Source of the DNA: Cyclospora cayetanensis
Taxonomy: Eukaryota; Apicomplexa; Conoidasida; Eucoccidiorida; Eimeriidae
DNA: 42,728 bases
Assembly: GCF_002999335.1 (NCBI RefSeq)
Contig: NW_020312209.1
Coordinates: 1-42,728 of the forward strand
Direction: 5' to 3'
Shown here: positions 1-8,938 of the stretch, piece by piece
How the letters are laid out: each line of letters opens with the position of its first letter
Numbering within the stretch: position 1 is the stretch's first letter
The notes under the pieces: generated by a model
What the model saw: only the letters and a program-made list of their open reading frames with translations
Told to the model about the DNA's origin: nothing
The model's database searches: none
Program-made: the position numbers and the translations under genes

Positions 1-182
1 TGTATGTATGTATGTATGTATGTATGTATGTATGTATGTATGTATGTATGTATGTATGTATGTATGTATGTATGTATGTATGTATGTATGTATGTATGTA
101 TGTATGTATGTATGTATGTATGTATGTATGTATGTATGTATGTATGTATGTATGTATGTATGTATGTATGTATGTATGTATG
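1..182. repeat. (TGTA)n microsatellite
   Basis: About 45 uninterrupted copies of the tetranucleotide TGTA run from the first base to about 182, followed by a T-run and TTA repeats. It lies in the intron upstream of the first visible CPSF2 exon, whose acceptor is at 232-233. The repeat is stop-free in all three plus frames, reading as a cycling Tyr-Val-Cys-Met peptide, which is an artefact. The array probably extends beyond the left edge. Confidence 0.97.
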
Positions 183-233
183 TTTTTTTATTATTATTAT
201 ACGTATACGACCTGCGGTGGGGTCTGCCTTCAG

Positions 234-3200
234 GGACGTGTCTGATGCTGGCGTCGCACTTGGACGCACTGTGGGATTCTTCTTCTGCTTTGCAACAGGC
301 ACCGCTGTGTTTGGTATCCCCTGGAAGTTCAGCCTTTCTGGAAGCTGCTAAACCTTTGCTCGCTGCCGCTACGAGCCGCGCGGCGTGGGGGATTGCCGTG
401 CAGCGACAGCAGCATTTCATTGCAAGCACAGCAGTCGCAGCAGCCTGCTCCGCAGAAGCTACGGCTCCCACCGTAGCGGAGACGGCTGGTGCGACAGGGA
501 ACAAGTCCAGATATGCAGCTGCAGCTGCCTCCGCAGCAGCGGGAGACAAGCGGCAGCAGCAGCAACAGCAGCAATTTGGTCATTTGCTGTGCATTGCCAC
601 GCGAAAGCAGCTCGAAGAGCTCCTCGCATGCAGTCAGATCCAAGGAGGCGGTCGGCTGTTGCTGCTCGCTCCCGGCTCCCTGGATACAGGAGTCGCTAGG
701 GATGCGTTTGCTGCTGCCGCTGCCTCCGAACAATGTCGCATCATTTTTCCTACGCATCCCCAACAAGGTGAATCTGGATGGACGCGTTTTGGGCGAGGGA
801 GAGGACCTCCGTGAGGGGCTGCTTCGTGCGAGGAGAAATGCTTGCCGCCGATTGCTTCAGAAGCCTATGTAGTGTCATGCTGTTTGTTGCGGCTCTGTGC
901 AGGAACGACAGCAGCGGAGGTGTTGGCGGCATGCAAAAGTTTCTCTGCTGGAGGAGCCTCGAGGAAGCAGCTGTTGCTGCAGCAGCGGCAACAGGTGCCT
1001 CTGCCCGTGGACGCCTTGTATGCGCGCTTCGAGTTAGAACGGAAGGTCAGGAGGCTGCGAAAGAGGCAGCAGCAGCTGCAAAAGGTGAAGGGGCGGGCAG
1101 ACTCCGCGGCATTCCCGTTCGAGGAGCAGCAGCAGACTCAGGAAGAGAACGATGGCAGCAGCAGCAGCAGCAGCAGAACGGCTTCTGGAGAAGCAGCAGC
1201 AGAAACAGCAGCGGCAGAAAATTTCCCAGTTGGCACGGTCCCACCCGACGGGGATGTGGAAGACGCCAGCAGCGACACCTCTGAGGACGAGAGGGAGGAG
1301 ACGGCTGCTGCTGTTGCTGCTTCAGCTGCACACGCGGAGGAAACCTCTGGAAAGCAGCAGCAGCAGCAAGGGGAGGATGAAGTTAGAGCGACTGCAGCCG
1401 ACAGCGGTGTCTTTTGGCCCTCCCGCTGCGGCTATGCCCAGCCTTTGTTTGGTCTGAGTCAAACTACGGATCCGGCAGCTTCGGCTGCAGCTGCCCATCA
1501 CCTGCTGCAGCACCAAGTCACTGGAGGGCAGGCAGAAGACGACTCCAAGGGAGAGGAAGATCAGCAACTTCAGCAGTCCGCAGCAGTCGCAGCATGCGGA
1601 GCTCCTGTCGAAGAGCGCCTCAAGGAAGCTTGGCGCATGCAGACAATGGTGAGGGGCTTTTGGCGCACCGAATTGCGTGCTGCGGCTGCGGCTCATGCAG
1701 CGACGAGAGCGAGGGGTAGTCACTTCCTTGCCGCTTCCTACTGCCCTTTGCACTGCGACTCCACACCCTGCCACTGCGTTGCTGCTGCCGCTGCTGCCTT
1801 TCAGACACCCGCAGCAACTTCTGCTACCAGAAGAGTCAGGATGGATGGCAGTGAGGGGAGCGACCAGTCTGATGAAGGCGAAAGCAACAACGACAGAGAG
1901 CCACAGCCTTTGTTAATGTTTCCTAGCCACGCGGCAGCTCAGAGACTGGCCGAAGCAGCGATGGCTGCAGTACGAGGGGGTCCACGTAGCCGCTTTCTCA
2001 AGTTTCGAGAGCTAGCGGATGCTACTCTCGCTCCCGCCGCTGTCGCCACACACAGCAGGGGTCCAGCAGAAGCCGCAGCAGAAGCAACAAGACCTCACTG
2101 GAGGCAGCAGCTACGGTAAGATGAGCAAACGAGGTCCAGCTGAAGAGGGGGGAGTAGTGCCTGGTGGTGTAAATGTGTGTACGCGTTTGTGTGTATACGT
2201 CCCGGTGTATGGGGGGCTGCCTGTGTATATGTTTCTCTGTTCGTGTGTATGTATATCTGTCTGTGTATATGTTTCTCTGTTCGTGTGTATATCCACCTGT
2301 CTATCTGTCTGTATCTCTATGTCTGTATCTGTATCTGTATCTGTCTGTATCTGTATCTGTACGTATATCTGGCTCTCTATATGCCTGTATCTGTATGTAT
2401 ATCTGGCTCTCTATATGCCTGTATCTGTATGTACATCTGGCTCTCTATATGCCAGCATCTGTACGTATATCTGGCTCTCTATGTCTGTATCTGTATGTAT
2501 ATCTGGCTCTCTATTTGCCTGCATCTGTACGTATATCTGGCTCTCTATATGCCTGTATCTGTACGTACATCTGGCTCTCTATATGCCTGCATCTGTATGT
2601 ATATCTGGCTCTCTATATGCCTGCATCTGTACGTATATCTGGCTCTCTATGTCTGTATCTGTATGTATACATATATATATGGATCTCTGTATGCGTGTAT
2701 GTGTGTATATATCTGTGTGTCTGTCATTTTTTGGCATGTAGTTGGCTCTTCCTGATGTTGCTGCCCCCTTCGCAGGCGATGGTGTGGGGGATCGGATCCA
2801 TGCATGTGGAAGGAAACTCGCGAGACGGTGACATTGCGATGTTTTGCGGAGGTTTGTGATGTGGCGGGGCATACGACCCAGCAGGAGCTCGACGCCGTAT
2901 TGTGCGCTTTAGATCCACGGCATTTGTTTCTCTTGTTGCCCCCGCTGTCTTGGCCAAAAGGCGTGCAGCATGAGGACCAGCGCGAACTTGCTTCGGCAGC
3001 AACCGCGAGGCTTAGCTGGTTTGTTGAAATGGAGAGGCACGAGCAGGAGCAGCGGCTGCACTTGCTGCTTCCCGAGGGCTGTGCAGCGAGCGGCAGCAGC
3101 AGCGCGATGCTTCAGCTGCCCTCCACTCAAGCGGTAGCGGGACTGTCTGCTCGTCTGTGGGGTGAGGCTCTGCATCATGGGGTGTATGTCCACGAAGGCA

Positions 3201-4232
3201 CACCGCTGGTTGATGCCGCCGCACGTGCTGCTGCGGCTGCTTCGGCCACCCTTGATGCGGCTATCGCAGAAGCGGACGGCCGCTGCATTGCGGCTGCAAG
3301 AAGAAAGCCAGCGATTATCCATGTAGCTCGTATTCGTGCGATTGGCACGCCACAAGCGTCCGATGGTAGTAGTGGCAGCAGCAGCAGCAGGGGCAAGCCC
3401 TTCGCTGGAGTAACAGGCGGGTGAGCTCATGCAGCAGCAAGCTCCTTAGCTTTGTTTTTTAGCCGTCTCGGTGTTGCGCCTGCAGCTGAAGCTGTGCCGC
3501 TGCTGCTGCTGTTTTAAGGTGCTCCGTCTCCCTACGAATATGTCTTCACTGTGGCGCATGCAGCGACAGCAGCAAAAAGCGGCAGCGACGGTTCGCCCCT
3601 AGCTATCTTGGGGGGTTCTGGTCAATGCCGCTGGAGCCTCAAGTGCTGCTTTGCGCGCCGGATGAAGCCGCAACATTGGCGGAAGGCGGCTCTACACAAC
3701 AGCAGACTCCTTCCCATGGGGAGAGGGTAGAGGAAGTCTTAGCAGCAGCTGCAGCAGGAACAGCCAAGCGGCGACCACTGCTGTTGCTAGGACCCCTTGG
3801 ACCCCGCGATTTAAAGGCACGGGTGCAACAGATGCAATTGCCCTTATGCGCAGAATTGACGCCTGCAGGAGACGGCCTTGTGGTGCAGGGTGGCACGGAG
3901 CTGCTCAAGGTGATCGCTGTTTGCATGCTTTCTGCTGATGGCGTGCTTTCTGCTGCTGACAGGCTTTCTGCTGCTGGCATGCTCTTGGCTGCTGATGGGG
4001 TCTCGAGAACTTGAGACAGAAAAAGTGAGAGCCGTTGCGTGTGTTGCTGCTGCTTTATGCATCCGCTGCATACTGTGGCTGCTGCTGCTGCTATCGCTGT
4101 GTTGTGCTTCTGCAGCGCTATCGCCGGGACGGCGGCAACAGCAAATGGGTGTTGCGGGGGTCCTTGCACCCTTCGCTCTTTTGTCTCCGTCGTCTGCTGC
4201 AGCAAGAGCCTAACTGCCTACCAGGTGTCTAG
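234..4232 (+). CDS. CPSF2: CPSF100/CPSF2 (Cft2/Ydh1-like) cleavage and polyadenylation factor, 5' partial
   Basis: This is the non-catalytic metallo-beta-lactamase/beta-CASP partner of CPSF73 in the nuclear pre-mRNA 3'-end cleavage complex. Exons: 234-767, 903-2115, 2776-3420, 3564-3909, 4116-4232. Introns have GT-AG ends, and phases 1, 2, 2 and 0 all close the frame, giving about 950 residues. Family evidence in order: a beta-CASP segment (LLLAPGSLDTGVARDAF, then IIFPTHPQQ joined to GTTAAEV), the linker VPLPVDALYARFELERKVRR, a long acidic Gln/Ala/Ser insertion, the segment from ETVTLRCFAEVCDVAG to LDPRHLFLLLPP (family: ID-EGRSD...PRKLILVHG), a 'GPLGPRDLK' block, and the terminal LRGSLHP...CLRRLL motif. 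The N-terminal beta-lactamase domain lies left of the window. In the family CPSF100 lacks the zinc ligands, but that part cannot be checked here. Insertions make it longer than the usual 780 or so residues. It converges on the next gene. Confidence 0.85.
2230..2740 (+). repeat. 34-bp minisatellite in CPSF2 intron
   Basis: Nine copies of a unit with the core CTGGCTCTCTATATGCC lie between about 2369 and 2650, mostly spaced 34 bp with some shorter variants. They are flanked by TCTGTATC- and TGTGTAT-rich sequence. The array fills most of the 660-bp intron 2116-2775. The unit has no stop in any plus frame and its length is not a multiple of three, so three long overlapping ORFs appear. Splice phase and family homology on both sides show it is intronic. 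Confidence 0.9.
3910..4115 (+). repeat. 21-bp imperfect repeat in last CPSF2 intron
   Basis: The intron begins with about four imperfect copies of a roughly 21-bp unit containing CTTTCTGCTGCTG (about 3927-3997). It continues with CTG-rich sequence up to the acceptor TTCTGCAG at 4108-4115. The first part is open in the frame of the preceding exon and reads as a Leu-Ser-Ala-Ala-Asp repeat. The C-terminal CPSF2 motif is recovered only by splicing 3909 to 4116 in phase 0. Confidence 0.6.
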
Positions 4233-4696
4233 ACTAGGGCAGCACGAAGAGCAGTCGCAGAGCCACCAGTGGTTGCCGCTGGGGTTGCTGCAGCGCGTTC
4301 GGTTCTCGTTTAGCACAGCGTTTGGCTGGATGCGTAGACTGAGAGAGCGGCGAGACGCCGGGCAACAAGCGTGTAGCGACGTGACAGGGGGGCATAAGGG
4401 GGGGAGAGATACGGTGGTTTAGACTGAGAGGAGGCAGGGGAGGCGCCAGCGCAGCTGACAACTGGGAAGGCGAGTGCAAAACTTAGGAGGCGGGGGGAGA
4501 AAGTATTAAAGTGCAGTCAAGTATTGAAATGCATTCGGTCAGAGGCAAACAGCATGTGGGCTAAGGAGAGTTTGTACATACAGCACCCCAAAAGAGGGTG
4601 GCCAGAGGGGCTTGTGGTGACCCCTTGACGCAAGAGAGCCTATACTTGATCGTTGAAGGGCCAAAAGAAACGCGGTAAGCGTTTGTTTCTTATGAA
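4233..4696. other. Intergenic, convergent 3' flanks
   Basis: This is the 3'-flanking space between the CPSF2 stop on the plus strand and the stop of the minus-strand gene that follows. It should hold both polyadenylation regions. AT-richer sequence with TATTAAAG occurs near 4503. I see no convincing gene. Confidence 0.6.
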
Positions 4697-5035
4697 CTAA
4701 AACTCCGAGGAGAACCCGACAGGCTCAAAGAGTGCGAGGGCGGAGTATGCCGCAGCGGCTTGTTGCAGAGGATGCCAAACCTCCTCCAGATATTCCCTTT
4801 GTAATTCCTGCATCTGCTGCTCTTGCGGCTGCTGGTGCTGGTGCATCTGCTGGGGAGGCATGCGTGATAGCGCCGCAGCAACCAGATCAACTGTAACTTC
4901 TCCTGGACGCGTCTCTACAGCCTCTGCCTCGTCCTGCAACACACTCGGCACCCCCACAGATGCAGACAACCCCTTCAAGACCCCCACAGCACCAGGCAAA
5001 CCAGTTGCAGCAACACCAGCGCCACATACATACAT

Positions 5036-5075
<40 letters not shown>

Positions 5076-6410
5076 ATGTATATACATATATATACATATG
5101 TACATACACACATACACAGCAAATAGCAGGGCAAGAGCACCACTGGCAGGACCATCAGCGGCAGTGCACACATACTCGAAATCTCCAATTGAGCGAGGCT
5201 TCGACGAGGCTTCCCGATATATTCAACTTGAAAGTTCTCCGCCGTACAAATTCCACGGCGCGAGGCCTGCGGCACAAACCGCAGACCCTAGATTCTAGAT
5301 GAGGGGCTTGAAAATACAAATTGAAAACCGAGTAGACCTTTGGCTGCTTTTTGCCTCACTTGAAATTCAGTGCTTCCAGCATCTCCTGCATGCCTCCAGA
5401 AACGGGGGCCTCGTGGACCAACACAAGGCTCTCGCATGATTTGTTGGTGCGGTAGAGCTGCTTGTGCTCCTGCAAGGGGGTAACAACGCGCAGAATGCCA
5501 GATCCGGATAGACTCTGAGGTGCTAAGAACAAATCCAAAGTCACGTGTCGTTTCTTCTCGTGGAGCGTTTGGATTGCCGGGTCGTTGAAAGTGATGCGCT
5601 GTATGCGGTATGTGGCCTCTTGCAGTTCCCGTTGATCCTGATGCTGCTCCTGCGGTTGCACTTGGCTCTGATACGCTTGATGCTGCGCCTGCTGCATCTG
5701 CAGCTGTAACAACACTGCAGTTTCGCGATCTACAGAGGCCCTCAATCTCCCCTCAACATATCGCCCCTCCGGGGATGCAGCAGCCCATTTCTCTTCCTCC
5801 CCAGCTGCAGCATCCCTGGGAACCCCTGAATAGGCTCCTCTTGCTGCAGCATCCTCATTCGCTGCTGCTGTGGCAGCTGCAGCAGCGGCTGCAGCTGCAG
5901 CTGCAGATCCCAGTCCAGAGACTCTCAGGGCGTCAAAAGAGACCCATGGAGTGTTGCCTTTAGGCTGCATGGCCGCCCTCCATCTATGGTCCGGCTCCGT
6001 TAGTTGCGTGTCGTGAGGATGTTACGGAGGCATCCTTTGTGGTCACGGCACAACGCGCAATTGCAAGCATACGGAGCTAGGCGAGCAGAAGAAGAGGCGT
6101 TGCTTTTGTCTACTCGTCTTTTTCGCCACCGTTCGAACTCTGTGTGTCCCTCCACGCGTTGAGTGTCTTCGCATCTGAATCCTTCGCCTGCGATTGCCGC
6201 TCCCGATGCTCAATGATCAAAGCCCTCACAACTATACTGCATGGAGAGGTCAAGCTCAATCAGAGCAAAATAGGTGCCTCTGCTCAACCTTAGAGCCACC
6301 TCTACAGCTTGATTCTTGAGTTGTTCATGAAAGTTCCCACGGGTGGACTCCTGACTCAACCCCTCGAAGGTACGGCCAGTGGGGCTGATGGTGGAGGCCC
6401 CAGTCTTCAT
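4697..6410 (-). CDS. Conserved hypothetical protein, weak MED18 (Mediator head) resemblance
   Basis: Model in transcription order: 6410-6238, 5983-5360, 5266-5176, 4933-4697, phases 2, 2 and 0, about 374 residues. The ATG at 6410 is chosen as the first in frame; a further upstream exon is possible. Exon 2 has a poly-Ala run and a Gln-rich stretch. The C-terminal half reads as alternating strands: HVTLDLFLAPQSL, then ESLVLVHEAPVSGGMQEML, then LNFKPRAVEFVRRRTFKLN, then SLVEASLNWRF and EVTVDLVAAALS. Order and spacing recall MED18, in which a polar 'dfL.emGF...EFv.kG..frkg' segment precedes a 'lVEvsvvap' strand. If correct, it would act in nuclear RNA polymerase II transcription. The N-terminal part does not clearly match. 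Exon 3-4 splicing is supported by phase only. The last intron contains a TA microsatellite. Confidence 0.5.
5038..5115. repeat. TA/ATAC microsatellite
   Basis: An alternating TA run (about 5041-5071) is flanked by ATACATAT and GTATGTAT tetranucleotide-like sequence. It lies inside the intron 4934-5175 of the minus-strand gene. Confidence 0.9.
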
Positions 6411-6836
6411 GTTGGTGGAAGCTGCAATCCTGGGGAGAAGATGAAATTTTTCGTCATCATAAATGTGCGTGCATGTATATACAACAGCTTACAAGTGGTG
6501 GAAGAAGCAGGTGCACTCCTAGGTATGGTACTGAATGCTGCACACTTTCGGTTCAGGATCTGCCCGTCAGGGGTCCTCTCTCTCCGCGTCCTTCGCTGCG
6601 CCTCGTGGCAGATTTTATGCCACCTGTTGTACAAGGCAAGTTCGCCTTTTACCCGTTTACCTATACCGTGCCTACCCGTTTCCTCAGTCTCAGCGGCAGC
6701 TGCATTTGCATCGGCTTGATCCTCAGCAGCAATAGCGCTAGCTCCAACCCTTCGGCAGGACGTGCAGCGCGCTCAAACCATTCGGCAGCAGCCACACCGC
6801 TTCCCATCCATTTCTGTAGCACAGGCGCTCGAAGCG
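6411..6836. promoter_or_regulatory. Divergent intergenic region
   Basis: This is the space between the putative start of the minus-strand MED18-like gene and the ATG of adenylosuccinate synthetase on the plus strand, so both 5' regions should lie here. No TATA box or initiator can be assigned with confidence. A possible 3' splice-like CACAG precedes the synthetase ATG, so a spliced 5' leader is possible. Confidence 0.4.
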
Positions 6837-8243
6837 ATGTGTCCTGCGGCAAAAACGGATTGGTCTTGCGGCCCCTCTGGGGTGTCTCCTCAGGTGGTGT
6901 GTGTCCTAGGAACTCAGTGGGGAGATGAAGGCAAGGGCAAGTTGGTGGATTTCTTGTGCAGAGGAGCAGATCACTGCTGCCGTTTTAATGGCGGAGACAA
7001 TGCGGGGCACCAACTAGTGGTAGACGGACAGAAAAGAAGCTTCCACGTTCTCCCGTGCGGCATATTGCATCCGCATGCGACGGCTATCCTCGGTAATGGA
7101 GTTGTCCTTCATTTGAAGCAACTCATCAAGGAGATCCGCGGGCTGGATCCGGCGACGGCAAAGCAGAAGCAAGAGGAGCTGCAGAGCGGTAGAGGGACAG
7201 ACGAAGAGGAGAGTCAACCCTTACCAGATAGCGTGGTCTCTCGAGTTTACATCTCTTCCCGAGCGCATCTGCTCTTTGACTTGCACAGGGCTATTGATGG
7301 CATAGAGGAGCGGCGGAAAGCAGCGGGGGGAGGGGGCGCTCTCGGTACCACACTTAGGGGAATAGGCCCGTGCTATAGTACTAAAGTATCTAGGAGTGGC
7401 ATTAGGGCTGGTGATCTGCTGGATTGGAAAACTTTTGAATCTAGTTACAGGCGGCTAGCTTCAGAACTAGAAAGGCAGTTCGGAGACCTCGGGGTCGATA
7501 CGGAAGACGAGCTTAGACGGCACAGAGTGTACGCCCAGCTCTTGTCTAGGAGTATCACAGACACGTGCTCCTTGTTGCATATTGCCTTAGGGAGAGGCGA
7601 GCGGCTGTTACTTGAAGGAGCGAATGCTGCCCTTTTAGATATTGACATGGGGACGTATCCGTTCGTGACTTCTTCCAATACGACCGCAGCCAACGCATGT
7701 TTGGGTTCAGGGCTTCCACCACGGCAGTTAGACATGGTTGTGGGGGTCGTAAAGGCGTATTGCACGCGAGTGGGGGGGGGACCAATGATTACAGAACTGA
7801 CTGATGCCATAGGGGATCGCCTTCGCTCTCAGGGCGGAGAATACGGCGTTACAACGGGACGCCCCCGCCGTTGCGGATGGCTAGATATACCCATGCTCCT
7901 GCATGCACACCGCATTAATGGCTTTCATGGCTTGTGCTTAACAAAGGTCGACGTCCTGACGGGAATAGACACCCTAAAACTTTGTGTTGCCTACAAGAAT
8001 AAAGAGACGGGTAAGCAGTACGACGCCTTTTTTTATCCTCTCACACAGGCGGAATTTCGGAATGTTGTCCCCGTATATGAGGAGTTCAACGGATGGACCG
8101 AAGACCTCTCTGCCTGCAAGCAGTTCGACCAACTGCCACCCAACGCAAGAGGCTACATCCAGCGTATCCAAGAACTCCTTGGGGTACCTTTCTGGTGGAT
8201 CGGAGTCGGAGCTGACCGAGACGCCATGATCCTAAACTACTAA
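6837..8243 (+). CDS. ADSS: Adenylosuccinate synthetase
   Basis: It catalyses the GTP-dependent ligation of IMP and aspartate to adenylosuccinate, the first committed step from IMP to AMP; a cytosolic location is expected. The single exon encodes 468 residues. The first ATG in the open frame is at 6837; upstream in-frame codons have no ATG. The GTP-binding loop GTQWGDEGKGK is at about residues 25-35 (catalytic Asp in GDEGKGK). It is followed by the FNGGDNAGH region with HVLPCGIL, then GTTLRGIGPCYSTK and EGANAALLDIDMGTYPFVTS (eukaryotic-type Asn in EGAN). Also present are VKAYCTRVGGGPMITEL, GEYGVTTGRPRRCGWLD, KVDVLTG (guanine-binding K-D) and a conserved C-terminus. A short acidic/Gln insertion (about residues 105-130) is extra relative to compact homologues. 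Apicomplexans are purine auxotrophs, so salvage through IMP depends on this step. No poly-Gln/Ala tracts interrupt the core, unlike its neighbours. Confidence 0.97.
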   Translation: MCPAAKTDWSCGPSGVSPQVVCVLGTQWGDEGKGKLVDFLCRGADHCCRFNGGDNAGHQLVVDGQKRSFHVLPCGILHPHATAILGNGVVLHLKQLIKEIRGLDPATAKQKQEELQSGRGTDEEESQPLPDSVVSRVYISSRAHLLFDLHRAIDGIEERRKAAGGGGALGTTLRGIGPCYSTKVSRSGIRAGDLLDWKTFESSYRRLASELERQFGDLGVDTEDELRRHRVYAQLLSRSITDTCSLLHIALGRGERLLLEGANAALLDIDMGTYPFVTSSNTTAANACLGSGLPPRQLDMVVGVVKAYCTRVGGGPMITELTDAIGDRLRSQGGEYGVTTGRPRRCGWLDIPMLLHAHRINGFHGLCLTKVDVLTGIDTLKLCVAYKNKETGKQYDAFFYPLTQAEFRNVVPVYEEFNGWTEDLSACKQFDQLPPNARGYIQRIQELLGVPFWWIGVGADRDAMILNY

Positions 8244-8938
8244 CTGCGCACAAGCGATAGCGAAGGGCGTAGAGTGTCAGCTAGCTAGTCGGTTCCACAG
8301 CTAGCGAAACCAGGACGCGACGCGCTCTCCCTATAGAGAAATGCTTCCGCAGTCGAGGTGGTATTTGGCGTCAAGATGCGTTTCCAGCTCGTGCTTGGGT
8401 CTCCTGCGCACGTGCACTATGTTCGTAAATAAGTGCGCTGAGGGCGGGCAAAGGGATATCTTGGCCTATTGCGCTGATTTCTAACTGCCGTTTGCTTGCA
8501 GAGGTTTTCTGTGATCTCTTAAGGCTGTAGACCCTGTAAAGCAGGATCCTGCTTTTCTCTGCATGCTGACGTCCTACACAAATCCAGAGAGCCTACAAGA
8601 AAAAAGACGACGGTGGAGGATGGGGGCAGTCGTCCATACACCCCGTGTTGTGCAGCCACTTTGCCGTTGTGCATGCAAGGACCCCAGCATGAATTGTTTT
8701 CGACACGTATCTCTATGCCTGCTTCCGTTGTCTGCCGACCGTAAAATGCCACTTCACCTATCGTGAAGGCCTAGCAAACCCTCTCGTGCTCAAAAGTTGA
8801 AGCAGGCAAGCTGTCGCAGCAGCAGCAGCGACAACACTGCCTTGAGCTACACGCGATGCGTCCACTTCGCTGCAGCTGATGGTGTGAGACGCTGCTGCGG
8901 GGCATTACATTCAAGGCTGTAACAAGAATGCTAGCTCT
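8244..8938. other. Intergenic, convergent 3' flanks
   Basis: This sequence lies between the stop codons of adenylosuccinate synthetase (+) and Rab5 (-). It presumably contains both 3' UTRs. There is a short CAG run at 8818-8829. No gene is seen. Confidence 0.6.

Noticed and set aside
4..814. Plus-strand ORFs starting with a Tyr-Val-Cys-Met repeat
   Set aside because: They begin inside the TGTA microsatellite. The real CPSF2 exon starts at the acceptor at 232-233, where homology begins.
2019..2859. Three overlapping plus-strand ORFs with Leu-Tyr-Val-Ser repeats
   Set aside because: They arise from the stop-free minisatellite in the CPSF2 intron. Splice phase across 2115/2776 restores the protein family match.
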